DNA of 16,216 nucleotides from Candidatus Omnitrophota bacterium (GTDB lineage Bacteria; Omnitrophota; Gorgyraeia; 2-02-FULL-51-18; JAGOUK01): the NCBI GenBank assembly GCA_015231685.1, contig JADGBA010000014.1:529-16744 (forward strand), written 5' to 3'. A program made the translations under genes and the position numbers. The notes under the pieces were generated by a model. That model had not been told where the DNA came from. It did not search any database and worked only from the letters and a program-made list of their open reading frames with translations. Below, in pieces: positions 5,453-13,596 of this stretch (within the stretch, counting starts at the first letter, position 1; every line of letters begins with the position of its first letter).

Positions 5453-6958
5453 ATGAATATTACTATTATTGGGGCGGGGCTTGCGGGCCTCTCTACGGGG
5501 TTGCATCTTCAAAGCCAGGGGTACCGGGTCCAGATACTCGAAAAGAATTCGCGCATTGGCGGGCGGGCCAACCGTATTGAAGAGGGTGGTTTCAAGTTTG
5601 ATACCGGCCCGACACTGATCTTTATGCCGTCGCTTCTGGAAGAGACGTTTCGTACCGTGGGGCGGAATCTTTCCGACTACCTGCGCTTGAAGCGTATCGA
5701 GCCGGCCTATCAAATCATTTATTCCGACGGTAAGCGATTCGAGATGACCTCTGATCTTGATCGGCTGAAGACACAGATCGCGGATTTTGAGCCGGGCCGG
5801 GAGAAGATGTTCGGCCGGTACTTCAAGGACGTCGAGGACAAGCTTGTTTATTCAGAAGCGGCGTTTATTCGCAGGAATTTTAATTCCCTTCTGGAGATGG
5901 TGAATCCCACCACCGCGCGCAGTTTTTTGAAGATTAAACCCTGGGGGTCGGCATACGACCATGTGAACCGGTACTTTCGGAACCCCTATCTGGCTGCGGC
6001 ATTTTCCTTCCAGTCCCTTTATCTGGGGCAGTCACCCTTCAAAACCCCGTCGCTTTATAACATGCTCGCGTATCTGGAGTTCGCGTACGGGGCGTGGTAT
6101 CCGATGGGAGGGATGTACGAGCTCCCGAAGGCGCTGGCGAAGGTGTTTGAGGAGTCGGGTGGTGTGATCCGGACCGGAACCGAAGTGGAAAAGATTCATA
6201 TCGAAAATGGACGTGCCCGGGGTGTGGTACTGAAGGGCGGTGAGCTGGATTTGGCGGATTTGGTGGTTTCCAACTGTGATTTGCCGACGTCGTATCGGCT
6301 TCTGGTGGACGCGGAGTCCCGGCCGTCATTTCCGGATTCCAAAATCAACAATTGGCACTACAGCTCAAGTTCGTGTCTTTATTATTTGGGGTTAAAGAGA
6401 AGGATCCGCGGCTTGAGCCATCACAACGTGCTTTTGGACAAGAATCTCAAAATCCCTTGCGATGAGATCTTCGGCCGGGGAGAGCTTCCTTCGGAACCCC
6501 AGCTTTATGTTTGTTGCCCCACCAAGACCGACCCCAGCCTCGCCCCTGAGGGCAAAGAAATTATCTACGCGCTGGCGATCACGCCGAATCTCAAATCGAA
6601 GATTGATTGGGAGGCGCGGCTTCCCAAGTTCCGGCTTCAGGTCATTGAGCGCCTCAAAAAGGCCGGCGCGGATCTGGAAGAATCGGATATCGAGGTGGAG
6701 AAGTTTTTTGGGCCCCGTCAATTTGAATCCCATTATGGGATGCAATACGGGACGGCCTTTGGTCTGGCGCCGGACTTCTTCCAGTCGGCGGCGTTCCGGC
6801 CGGGCATCCGTTCGCGCGACGTGCGCGGACTCTATCATGTGGGTTCGAGCACTCATCCCGGGGGAGGCGTGCCGATGACGGTTCTTTGCGGAAGAATCGC
6901 CTCCGATCAGATCCGTAAAGACGTGGGTGCGCCCACCGCCGCCGGGGTCGCGGGATGA
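5453..6958 (+). CDS. crtN: CrtN-type C30 carotenoid (dehydrosqualene) desaturase
   Basis: FAD-dependent desaturase of the CrtI/CrtN family. It introduces conjugated double bonds into a C30 backbone such as 4,4'-diapophytoene. The 501 residues are full length. The N-terminal FAD motif is IIGAGLAGLSTGLHL, followed by EKNSRIGGRANR and FDTGPTLIFMP. Further blocks recall Staphylococcus CrtN more than CrtI or CrtP: FQSLYLGQSPFKTPSLYNML, GGMYELPKAL, YSSSSCLYYLGL, SLAPEGKE and QYGTAFGLAP, with the closing FAD block STHPGGGVPM near residue 470. It probably acts at the membrane. It is the first gene of the operon, and its stop overlaps aldH as ATGA. CrtN rather than CrtP is from recalled block similarity, so substrate and number of desaturations are inference. 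Some CrtN-like enzymes can also oxidise terminal methyl groups. Confidence 0.88.
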   Translation: MNITIIGAGLAGLSTGLHLQSQGYRVQILEKNSRIGGRANRIEEGGFKFDTGPTLIFMPSLLEETFRTVGRNLSDYLRLKRIEPAYQIIYSDGKRFEMTSDLDRLKTQIADFEPGREKMFGRYFKDVEDKLVYSEAAFIRRNFNSLLEMVNPTTARSFLKIKPWGSAYDHVNRYFRNPYLAAAFSFQSLYLGQSPFKTPSLYNMLAYLEFAYGAWYPMGGMYELPKALAKVFEESGGVIRTGTEVEKIHIENGRARGVVLKGGELDLADLVVSNCDLPTSYRLLVDAESRPSFPDSKINNWHYSSSSCLYYLGLKRRIRGLSHHNVLLDKNLKIPCDEIFGRGELPSEPQLYVCCPTKTDPSLAPEGKEIIYALAITPNLKSKIDWEARLPKFRLQVIERLKKAGADLEESDIEVEKFFGPRQFESHYGMQYGTAFGLAPDFFQSAAFRPGIRSRDVRGLYHVGSSTHPGGGVPMTVLCGRIASDQIRKDVGAPTAAGVAG

Positions 6959-8475
6959 AAACTGTCGCGGACGCGCAAATTCAGGAAAAACCCCTGACGC
7001 CCGAAGCGTATTTGAGTCTTTTCCGGCAGAAGCTGCCGGGGCTGCGCGCGGCCCAGTGCCGTTGGAAGCATACGCCGATGAGTGAGCGGATCGCCATTCT
7101 GCGCCGGCTCCGGAAGATTCTCTCCGCCGAATCGGACCGGTTCGCGCGGGCGATCGCGCACGAGAATGGCAAGACACCGCTTGAGGCACTGACTCAGGAG
7201 ATCATTCCGACGCTGGACGCGGTGGAGTTCCTCGAAAAGGAGGCCGCGCAAATTCTTGCCACGCGGCCCCTCCGCCTGAAGACGCGTCAGTTTTATTTCA
7301 AGGGCAAAGACAACGCCATTTTCTATGAACCTTATGGCGTGATCGGGATTCTCGGGACATGGAATTATCCGTTCTTCCTTTGCATGACGCAGGTGCTCTT
7401 CGCGCTCATCGCCGGCAATGCGGTGGTGCTCAAAGGTTCTGAATTTTCGTTCCGGGTGACGGATCTCCTCGCTGAGCTTCTGACCGCGGCGGGGTTTGAT
7501 CCGGAGCTCTTCCACTGCTTTTCGGCGGGTTCCGGAGCCGGGGAGGCGCTGGTGCGCCTCGAATGCGACAAATATATCCTTACCGGGGCCCGGAAGACCG
7601 GCAAGGCCGTCATGAAGATGCTGGCCGAAACCATGACCCCGGCGGTGATGGAGCTCTCCGGATGCGATCCCTATGTGGTCCTGTCTGATGCGGACTGGCC
7701 TATGGCCGTGAAGGTTCTGATCTGGGCGGCGTATCAATATTCCGGGCAGACCTGCGTCGCTCCGCGGCGGGTCCTTCTTCTGCGGAAGGACCGCGAGAGG
7801 TTTTTGGGTGCTTTCCGTAAAGCCGCGGCGGCGGCCCAGGAGTATCTTTCGGAACAGGGGATCCTGCGTTCCGAGGTGCAGGCGGAGTCCCAGTGCCGGA
7901 CGATCGCCGCGCTCAAAGAGCAGGGTGCGCGTCTGGAATTCGGTGACGAGAGTTCCTGCGGGAACACGGCCTACTTCGGTCCGCGGGTGTATTCGGGGGT
8001 GGACGACCGGATGCTGGGCGACGCGGACTTCATGGCGCCGGTGATTTTTATGGTGGAATACGAGGATGAGGAGGCATTGTTCGCCGCCGTCACCAGCAGT
8101 CCTTATGCGTTGGGCGCCAGCGTCTGGACCCGGGACCGGGCGAAGGCGAGGCGGTTTGCGCGCGAGATCCGGGCGGGACAGCTCTGGGTGAATGACGCGG
8201 TGTTCTCGGTGGCGCTGGGTGAGGTTGCCTTCGGAGGGTTCAAAGAAAGCGGGTTCGGAAAAACGCGCGGCCGCGAAGGTCTTCTTGAAATGGTGGAACA
8301 AAAATTTGTCAGCTTCGATTGGCGCTCACGCCGTTCCACACGGCATCTGCCGCCCTATCTGCCGATGAGTTACGCGGTGATGACACAGATTCAGCGAATG
8401 ATGTATCTGCCTTCGTGGAAGGCGAAGTTCAGAGCCTTTTGGGATTTATGCGCCGTCTTCATGCCCAAGCGTTAG
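6955..8475 (+). CDS. aldH: Aldehyde dehydrogenase, probably carotenoid aldehyde to acid
   Basis: NAD(P)-dependent aldehyde dehydrogenase of 506 residues. The catalytic glutamate is E233 in VMELSGCDP and the nucleophilic cysteine is C267 in YSGQTCVAPRR, with the normal 34-residue spacing. The cofactor fold shows GVIGILGTWNYPFFL, GNAVVLKGSE and a variant glycine turn ILTGARKTGKA. A late FGGFKESGFGKTRG block is intact. The C-terminal 60 residues (YLPMSYAVMTQIQRMMYLPS, then a hydrophobic and basic end) resemble the membrane-associating tail of class 3 fatty-aldehyde dehydrogenases, which suits a hydrophobic carotenoid substrate. In staphyloxanthin synthesis such an enzyme makes diaponeurosporenoic acid from the aldehyde, and the operon context suggests the same here. 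Its ATG overlaps the crtN stop by 4 bp, so the two are probably coupled. Confidence 0.87.
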   Translation: MKTVADAQIQEKPLTPEAYLSLFRQKLPGLRAAQCRWKHTPMSERIAILRRLRKILSAESDRFARAIAHENGKTPLEALTQEIIPTLDAVEFLEKEAAQILATRPLRLKTRQFYFKGKDNAIFYEPYGVIGILGTWNYPFFLCMTQVLFALIAGNAVVLKGSEFSFRVTDLLAELLTAAGFDPELFHCFSAGSGAGEALVRLECDKYILTGARKTGKAVMKMLAETMTPAVMELSGCDPYVVLSDADWPMAVKVLIWAAYQYSGQTCVAPRRVLLLRKDRERFLGAFRKAAAAAQEYLSEQGILRSEVQAESQCRTIAALKEQGARLEFGDESSCGNTAYFGPRVYSGVDDRMLGDADFMAPVIFMVEYEDEEALFAAVTSSPYALGASVWTRDRAKARRFAREIRAGQLWVNDAVFSVALGEVAFGGFKESGFGKTRGREGLLEMVEQKFVSFDWRSRRSTRHLPPYLPMSYAVMTQIQRMMYLPSWKAKFRAFWDLCAVFMPKR

Positions 8476-8503
8476 AAAGCTTTCTTCCGGGGGCCCCGCC
8501 CCG

Positions 8504-9280
8504 GTGATTCCCCACCAAAAAAACGCATGGGTCACCCGCTGGTTCTCCGGCCTCGCCGAGAGCAAGCTCCGGAAGAACTTCCGCCGGTGTTCGCTCACCC
8601 AAACCTCCGTGATACCGGACTTTGAGCCGGGCGTGCCGATTCTGGGGCTGGTGAACCATACCTCGTGGTGGGACGCGCTTATGGGAATGTACATGGCGCG
8701 CCGCGTGTTCCGGAAGGATTTTTATGGTGTGTTTGCCGCGGAAGAACTCAGGCGTTACGGGATTTTTCGTCTCGTCGGCTGTTACGGACTGGACCGCTCG
8801 GACCCGAGGGATTTTAAGCCGTTTCTCAAGTACACGCGGGAGATTCTGTCCGGAAAATCCGCGATTCTCTGGATTTTTCCTCAGGGTGAGCTTATGTCTC
8901 ACGATGATTCGCCGATGAAGTTCAAGACGGGATTTGCGCACATCGCGCGGCAGTTTCCCCGTGTGCATCTTTTGAAGATCAACCTTTTTTATGATTTTTG
9001 GGTGGATTCCAAGCCCGAGATCGTCATCGATGTGCTGCCGCTCGAAACCGTTGTGCCGCGCAAGGAGCCCGGTTTTGTGGATGAGCTGACCGATGGTACC
9101 GCGCGCGAGATGTCGGAGCGGCTCGAGGCGGTACGCCGCATTGTACGGGAACGTGACAGCGCGGCCTTGAAAGAGCTGTTCCGGCGGGAGCACGGGGCCA
9201 ATTTTTTTTATGACTTCTATCGCGGGCTCAAGGCCCTGGTACGGGGGGAGCGTTTCCGGCGCGCTCATACCGATGACTGA
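8504..9280 (+). CDS. PlsC-like acyltransferase, candidate carotenoid glycoside acylation
   Basis: Lysophospholipid-acyltransferase-superfamily enzyme, 258 residues, which would move a fatty acyl group from acyl-CoA or acyl-ACP to a hydroxyl. The catalytic HX4D motif is H52-TSWW-D57 in LVNHTSWWDALMG. The second block is IFPQGELMSHDD, a variant of the usual FPEGTRS. No clear membrane span is seen, so it is probably peripheral. It follows aldH after 28 bp and starts at GTG 8504 with a poor ribosome site. Staphylococcus uses the unrelated CrtO to acylate the sugar of the carotenoid ester. The position here between aldH and a CrtQ-like gene suggests this enzyme fills that role. An ordinary phospholipid role is possible, but the variant motif and context make it less likely. 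Confidence 0.8.
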   Translation: MIPHQKNAWVTRWFSGLAESKLRKNFRRCSLTQTSVIPDFEPGVPILGLVNHTSWWDALMGMYMARRVFRKDFYGVFAAEELRRYGIFRLVGCYGLDRSDPRDFKPFLKYTREILSGKSAILWIFPQGELMSHDDSPMKFKTGFAHIARQFPRVHLLKINLFYDFWVDSKPEIVIDVLPLETVVPRKEPGFVDELTDGTAREMSERLEAVRRIVRERDSAALKELFRREHGANFFYDFYRGLKALVRGERFRRAHTDD

Positions 9281-9306
9281 GGCAATGGAGCGGAGGTGAG
9301 GGCGGT

Positions 9307-10449
9307 TTGAGCGGACTGACTCTTTTTATTATCCTGGCGGTAATCACTCTGATCTTTGAGTGGAATATGAGCGTGTATCGCCCGTTCGGAGGCAATCCGG
9401 GCGGGAAGGACCCCTCAGTCTCCATTCTGGTGCCCTGCCGGAATGAGGCGGAAGGGATCGCAAGGAATCTCAAGACACTTCTCGCGCAGGACTATTCCGA
9501 CTATGAAGTCCTTGTGCTGGATGATAATTCCGATGACGGGACGCTTCAAATTCTGGAATCACTCGCCGCGGAATCATCGAACCTCAAGGTTCTCCGCGGA
9601 AAGCCTCTGCCCTCCGGCTGGCAGGGGAAGAACTTCGCCTGTCATGAGCTCTCCGAGGCGGCACGGGGGGAGTGGCTGCTTTTTTTGGATGCGGATACCC
9701 GGCACGAGCCCGGGATGCTCCGGATGGCGATGAATACGGCCCGATCCCGCAGGGCGGATCTGCTGTCGACCTTTCCGCGGCAGAGGTTCGGTTCTCTCGG
9801 GGATGAACTTCTTGTGCCGATGATGTTTTTTGTACTTTTGTGTTTTTTGCCGATGTACTTTGTCGAAAAGCGCACCTGGAAATGGGCGGGGAATTTTTCG
9901 GCGGCCTGCGGACAGTTGTTGCTGATCAGCCGAAGGGCCTATGCGGCAGCCGGAGGACACCGATATGTCGGAAACCGGATCTCCGAGGCTCCGGTTCTGG
10001 CCGAACGCGCCAAGAACGCCGGATTCAGGATCACCCTGAGGGACGGCTCGCGCTGGGTCAGCTGTCAGATGTACCGGGGGTTCCGGGGGGTGTGGGAGGG
10101 CTTCAGCCGTTCGCTTTTCGCGACCATGGGCGGTTCGGTGCTGACGGCGGTGTTCTTCACGGTTTTCATGACTTATCTTTTTTTGTGGCCCTATGTTATA
10201 CTCGGCCGCGAAGCCGCTTTCGGCGGTTTCGGATCCACGGAATTTGCCGCAGCCTTGGCGGCGGTCTTGTTGCCGGTCTGGATCCGTATCCGCATTCATC
10301 GGAGAATCGGGATGCCGCTCAAACTCACCGGATTTCACGCGCTTGCCGTGGTGGGGTATTTGGCGATCATGTTTAATTCACTGATTCATTATCGTTTCAA
10401 AAAATCGACGGTATGGAAAAATCGCCGCTATGACAACCCCGAAACCTGA
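9307..10449 (+). CDS. crtQ: CrtQ-like family 2 glycosyltransferase
   Basis: Membrane-bound GT2 glycosyltransferase, expected to attach a sugar to the carotenoid carboxylate. It has 380 residues: one N-terminal membrane span (LTLFIILAVITLIF), a GT-A domain with VSILVPCRNEAEGI, DDNSDDGT from residue 72 and the metal-binding D128-A-D130, then several C-terminal spans. The block WQGKNFACHE and the MYRGFRGVWEGFSRSL segment recall Staphylococcus CrtQ. The start is TTG 9307, preceded by a strong GGAGGTGAG site (9292-9300) with 6 bp spacing, and the only nearby in-frame alternatives are worse. It begins 26 bp after the acyltransferase gene and overlaps the next gene by 20 bp. The sugar donor cannot be read from sequence. 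Confidence 0.85.
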   Translation: MSGLTLFIILAVITLIFEWNMSVYRPFGGNPGGKDPSVSILVPCRNEAEGIARNLKTLLAQDYSDYEVLVLDDNSDDGTLQILESLAAESSNLKVLRGKPLPSGWQGKNFACHELSEAARGEWLLFLDADTRHEPGMLRMAMNTARSRRADLLSTFPRQRFGSLGDELLVPMMFFVLLCFLPMYFVEKRTWKWAGNFSAACGQLLLISRRAYAAAGGHRYVGNRISEAPVLAERAKNAGFRITLRDGSRWVSCQMYRGFRGVWEGFSRSLFATMGGSVLTAVFFTVFMTYLFLWPYVILGREAAFGGFGSTEFAAALAAVLLPVWIRIRIHRRIGMPLKLTGFHALAVVGYLAIMFNSLIHYRFKKSTVWKNRRYDNPET

Positions 10450-11578
10450 GGTTCCCCGGGAGACGCCGGCGGCGTCCGCGGCGCAGCCTTGTGTGCGTGT
10501 GGCGGGAGCCGGCCCTGCCGGCCTGGCCGCGGCGATACGGTTGAGGCTTCTCGGGCGTGACGTGGAAGTGCATGAGTCCTCGGACCGCGTGGGTTCGCGC
10601 TGGTGCGGGGGGTTTCAGGTGCTCGAGAATTTTTCGGAAGAAGAAGACATTCTGGAATTCTTGAAACGCTCGGGTGTTCCGGTCGGTTTTCGGAACAGGC
10701 CGGTTCACCGGGTGCGGTTGTGGGACCCGAAGGGGATTCCGACGGACTTTGAGAGTCCGGTCTCGCTTGGGTACTGCGTGACACGGGGTTCTGAACCCGG
10801 AGATTTGGATCACTCCCTTTGGGAGGCCGCCAAAGCCCTGGGGGTCAACGTGCGATTCGGCTCTCATTTACCTGCTTCTGAGGCCGATATCTATGCCGGC
10901 GGACCGCGGCGCGTGGACGGGATCGGACGCGAAATTATTTTTGATGCGCCTCTGGAAGACCGCATGTCCGTGCTTTTGGACCCCCGGCTCTCGCCCGGGG
11001 GATATGCGTATTTTTTTGTATTCGACGGGAGGGCGACTCTGGGAATGGCGATTGTCAGGGATTTTAAGAATACGAACCGTCACTTTGAGGAGGTTCAGCG
11101 CCGTTTTGCGGATTTGGAAAAGGTGGAGATCCCGCGGGCACAGGCCACCAATCATCATGTGAATTTCTTTGTTCAACACGGCGCGGATTCGGGGCCGTTC
11201 TTCGCGGGGGAGGCCGGGGGATTTCAGGATTATCTTTTTGGATTCGGGATGAGATTTGCCCTCGAAAGCGGCATTCTAGCCGCGCAGAGCGTTGCCTCCG
11301 GCGGGTCATACGCAAACCGGCGCGACCGGATGCTTCTTCCCAAGCAGCGGATTTGTCTGTTTAATCGTTTTGCCTACGAAAAGGCAGAGAACTGGATTCC
11401 GGGTTATTTTGTGAGAGAAGCGGTGCGTTCGGGCGATCTCCGGAAGTACCTTCGAAGCTGGTACGAGCCCCGGGGAATCAAAATCATGGCCGCGCGGATG
11501 ATGGAGCGGTTTTGGCGGCGCGGGAATTTCCGAAAAAATGTAAGGAGTCTCTGTGAATCCCCCCACACCTCAAATTGA
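10430..11578 (+). CDS. Geranylgeranyl-reductase-like FAD oxidoreductase
   Basis: Flavoprotein of 382 residues. The FAD-binding motif is VAGAGPAGLAAAIRL at residues 24-38. A middle block, SPGGYAYFFVFDGRATLGMA, matches the position and pattern of the YxWxFP segment in geranylgeranyl reductases. The second flavin motif lies in AGEAGGFQDYLFGFGMRFAL. Geranylgeranyl reductases hydrogenate isoprenoid double bonds, while relatives in the same fold are hydroxylases. Such an enzyme is not part of classical staphyloxanthin synthesis. It may saturate part of the carotenoid or its precursor, or supply the missing terminal oxidation. The ATG lies 20 bp before the crtQ stop with no clear ribosome site, implying translational coupling. 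GTG 10493 or 10499 would drop a Pro/Ala-rich N-terminal tail. The gene overlaps crtM by 26 bp. Confidence 0.78.
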   Translation: MTTPKPEVPRETPAASAAQPCVRVAGAGPAGLAAAIRLRLLGRDVEVHESSDRVGSRWCGGFQVLENFSEEEDILEFLKRSGVPVGFRNRPVHRVRLWDPKGIPTDFESPVSLGYCVTRGSEPGDLDHSLWEAAKALGVNVRFGSHLPASEADIYAGGPRRVDGIGREIIFDAPLEDRMSVLLDPRLSPGGYAYFFVFDGRATLGMAIVRDFKNTNRHFEEVQRRFADLEKVEIPRAQATNHHVNFFVQHGADSGPFFAGEAGGFQDYLFGFGMRFALESGILAAQSVASGGSYANRRDRMLLPKQRICLFNRFAYEKAENWIPGYFVREAVRSGDLRKYLRSWYEPRGIKIMAARMMERFWRRGNFRKNVRSLCESPHTSN

Positions 11579-12410
11579 GCAGGCCTACGCCGAGTGTGAA
11601 GCGATTGTCAAAAAGCGCGAGTCGAACTTTTCGCTGGGATTTTCGGTTCTCCCGGTCGGAAGGCGCCGGGCGATTCACGTGGTGTATGCCTTTTGTCGTT
11701 TTGTGGATGACATCTCCGATGAGGTCAAGGCCGCCGGGGTGGAGGCGATGCTCGCCGAATGGGTCGGGGAGCTGGACCGGATTTACGGTGCCGGGGACCC
11801 TGTCCATCCGATCGGGATCGCTCTGAGGGATGTGCTGCGAAGCTACCCGATTCCGCGAGAGGGGATCCAGGAGCTGATCGACGGGTGCGTGCAGGATCAG
11901 AGCGTCAAGCGGTGCGCGGACTTTGCGGCGCTGACGGAATATTGTGAACTCGTCGCCACATCGATCGCCAAGGTTTCGCTGCCGGTTTACGGATGGAACA
12001 AGGACGCCGGGGTGTTCGGTTATGCGAGGGACTTGAGCTTCGCGTTCCAGCTCACCAATGTCCTCCGTGACATTGCCGAGGACCTTGAGCGGGGGCGGGT
12101 GTACGTGCCTGAGGAGGACTGGAAGCGCTTCGGGCTTACGCCCGAGGAGGCGGTCCGGGGCGGCCAACCGGACGCCTTCGGGGAGCTTGTCCGGTTCGAG
12201 GCGGCGCGGTGCGAGGATTATTTTGAACGGGGCCGCCGGGTGATTGAGTGTCTGGATCCGGAGAGTCGCCCGTGTGTGCGGGCCATGTGGGGCGCTTATC
12301 ACACGATTCTGGAGAAGATTGTCGCGGATCCTTCGCGGAGCCTGCGGGAACGCGCGGGGCTCACCGCGGAAGACAAATCCCGGATTCTCGGAGAGAGCGT
12401 GCATGAGTGA
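11553..12410 (+). CDS. crtM: Squalene/phytoene synthase family (CrtM/CrtB/HpnD-like)
   Basis: Head-to-head prenyl synthase that condenses two prenyl diphosphates, probably farnesyl diphosphate, to a C30 product such as dehydrosqualene. It has 285 residues, normal for the family. The first aspartate-rich motif is D52-D-I-S-D56 in FCRFVDDISDE and the second is D173-IAE-D177 in LRDIAEDLERGRVYVP. Both bind the magnesium-diphosphate groups. Other family blocks are FSLGFSVLPVGRRRAIHVVY and FQLTNVLRD. C30 rather than C40 is inferred from the CrtN-type desaturase and from the absence of a geranylgeranyl diphosphate synthase here. A hopanoid HpnD-type enzyme would look similar. The GTG start at 11553 has AAGGAG (11542-11547) 5 bp upstream. 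It overlaps ispH by 8 bp. Confidence 0.87.
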   Translation: MNPPTPQIEQAYAECEAIVKKRESNFSLGFSVLPVGRRRAIHVVYAFCRFVDDISDEVKAAGVEAMLAEWVGELDRIYGAGDPVHPIGIALRDVLRSYPIPREGIQELIDGCVQDQSVKRCADFAALTEYCELVATSIAKVSLPVYGWNKDAGVFGYARDLSFAFQLTNVLRDIAEDLERGRVYVPEEDWKRFGLTPEEAVRGGQPDAFGELVRFEAARCEDYFERGRRVIECLDPESRPCVRAMWGAYHTILEKIVADPSRSLRERAGLTAEDKSRILGESVHE

Positions 12411-13596
12411 GACTTCCGGCCGGATGATCGGCCGATTGGCGGATTTTGGGACCATCGAGGCGCATCAGCACGCGGCGTATTCGTCCGCGTTTGTGCGCCG
12501 GATGATCGAGGCCGGAGGCGAGTATGTTTCACCCCGTTCCGGGGTGCGCTACCGGATTCCCAGCGACTTCGGCTTCTGTTACGGGGTCGAAAAGTCCATC
12601 GACATGGCGTTTGAGACGCTGAACCGGTTTCCGAAGAGAAGAATCTTCCTGACGCATGAGGTGATTCACAATCCCCGCGTGACGCGGGACCTCAAAAAGC
12701 AGAATGTCTCGGTGCTCGTCCGGGATGAACGCGGCCGCCTGGATTTGTCCGCCGTCGAATCCGAGGACGTGGTCGTGATCGCCGCGTTTGGGGCGCGCCG
12801 GGAGGATGTTGAGGCCCTTAAACAACGGGGCTGCCTTCTTGTGGATACGACTTGCGGCGCGATTGTCCGGGTGTGGAAACGCGTTGAGGCTTATGCGAAG
12901 AAGGGCTTCACCTCTGTGATCCACGGAGTCTTTAGGCATGAAGAAGTTCAGGCGACGGCAAGTCAGACCGCCAGTTTTGGCGGGCATTATCTGGTTATCC
13001 GTGATCTTGAGGAAGCGTCCATGATCGGGCGTTTTTTGGAAGGGGAAATGAACGCGGAGGATTTTGTGAGAAGGTATGACGGAAAAGCGTCGGAGGGGTT
13101 TGATCCCCGGCGCGATCTTGACCGGGTGGGGATTGCGAGCCAGACTACCATGTTCAAATCGGAGACGCTCAAAATCCAGGACGCTCTGGCCGAGACTTAC
13201 CGGAAGATTTATGGCGCCGAAGCCTTTGGTGAACACTTCATGATATATGATACGATTTGTTCGGCAACCCAGGAACGGCAGGACGCGCTGGCGAAGCTTC
13301 TCGAGGAACCGCACGATCTTTTTCTGGTGATCGGTGGATTTGCCTCCTCCAACACGACGCATTTGTCGGAGATTGCGTCTGCACGGGTGCCGACCTATCA
13401 CATTGAAGGCGCTGAGGATATTCTTTCGGCCGGGTGCGTGCGTCATATGGACCCGGGCGACCGGAAGGTGCATGAGACGCGGGGGTGGCTTGCGCCCGGC
13501 GTCAAGTCGGTAGGGCTCACTACGGGCGCTTCGACGCCGGATGTGTGCATCGAGGAAGTTATCGTACGGCTGGAACATTATCTGGAGGGGAGATGA
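12403..13596 (+). CDS. ispH: 4-hydroxy-3-methylbut-2-enyl diphosphate reductase, long form
   Basis: Last enzyme of the MEP pathway. It reduces HMBPP to IPP and DMAPP using an iron-sulfur cluster. The 397 residues contain the three cluster cysteines: C59 in SDFGFCYGVEKS, C151 in VDTTCGAIVRVWKR and C286 in IYDTICSATQERQ. Substrate-binding histidines are in FLTHEVIHNP and IHGVFRHEEVQ, whose glutamate is the likely proton donor. The protein is about 80 residues longer than Escherichia coli IspH and resembles the cyanobacterial/plant-type long form. The ATG at 12403 overlaps the crtM stop by 8 bp; a longer upstream reading would bury most of crtM's end and is rejected. Placement right behind the synthase gene ties precursor supply to carotenoid production. 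Its stop overlaps the next ATG by 4 bp. Confidence 0.93.
   Translation: MSETSGRMIGRLADFGTIEAHQHAAYSSAFVRRMIEAGGEYVSPRSGVRYRIPSDFGFCYGVEKSIDMAFETLNRFPKRRIFLTHEVIHNPRVTRDLKKQNVSVLVRDERGRLDLSAVESEDVVVIAAFGARREDVEALKQRGCLLVDTTCGAIVRVWKRVEAYAKKGFTSVIHGVFRHEEVQATASQTASFGGHYLVIRDLEEASMIGRFLEGEMNAEDFVRRYDGKASEGFDPRRDLDRVGIASQTTMFKSETLKIQDALAETYRKIYGAEAFGEHFMIYDTICSATQERQDALAKLLEEPHDLFLVIGGFASSNTTHLSEIASARVPTYHIEGAEDILSAGCVRHMDPGDRKVHETRGWLAPGVKSVGLTTGASTPDVCIEEVIVRLEHYLEGR

Noticed and set aside
4574..5713. Minus-strand open frame of 379 codons
   Set aside because: It runs across the DUF1566 gene, the tandem repeats and the start of crtN on the opposite strand. Its repetitive middle is only translated repeat DNA.
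6907..8301. Long open frame on the minus strand (464 codons)
   Set aside because: It lies antisense to the aldehyde dehydrogenase gene, which has all catalytic residues. Its translation is Arg/His/Pro-rich with no family pattern, as expected in GC-rich DNA.
12244..12402. Longer IspH start upstream of 12403
   Set aside because: It would overlap crtM by more than 150 bp and adds an Arg-rich stretch with no IspH similarity. ATG 12403 fits the 8-bp overlap style of the operon.
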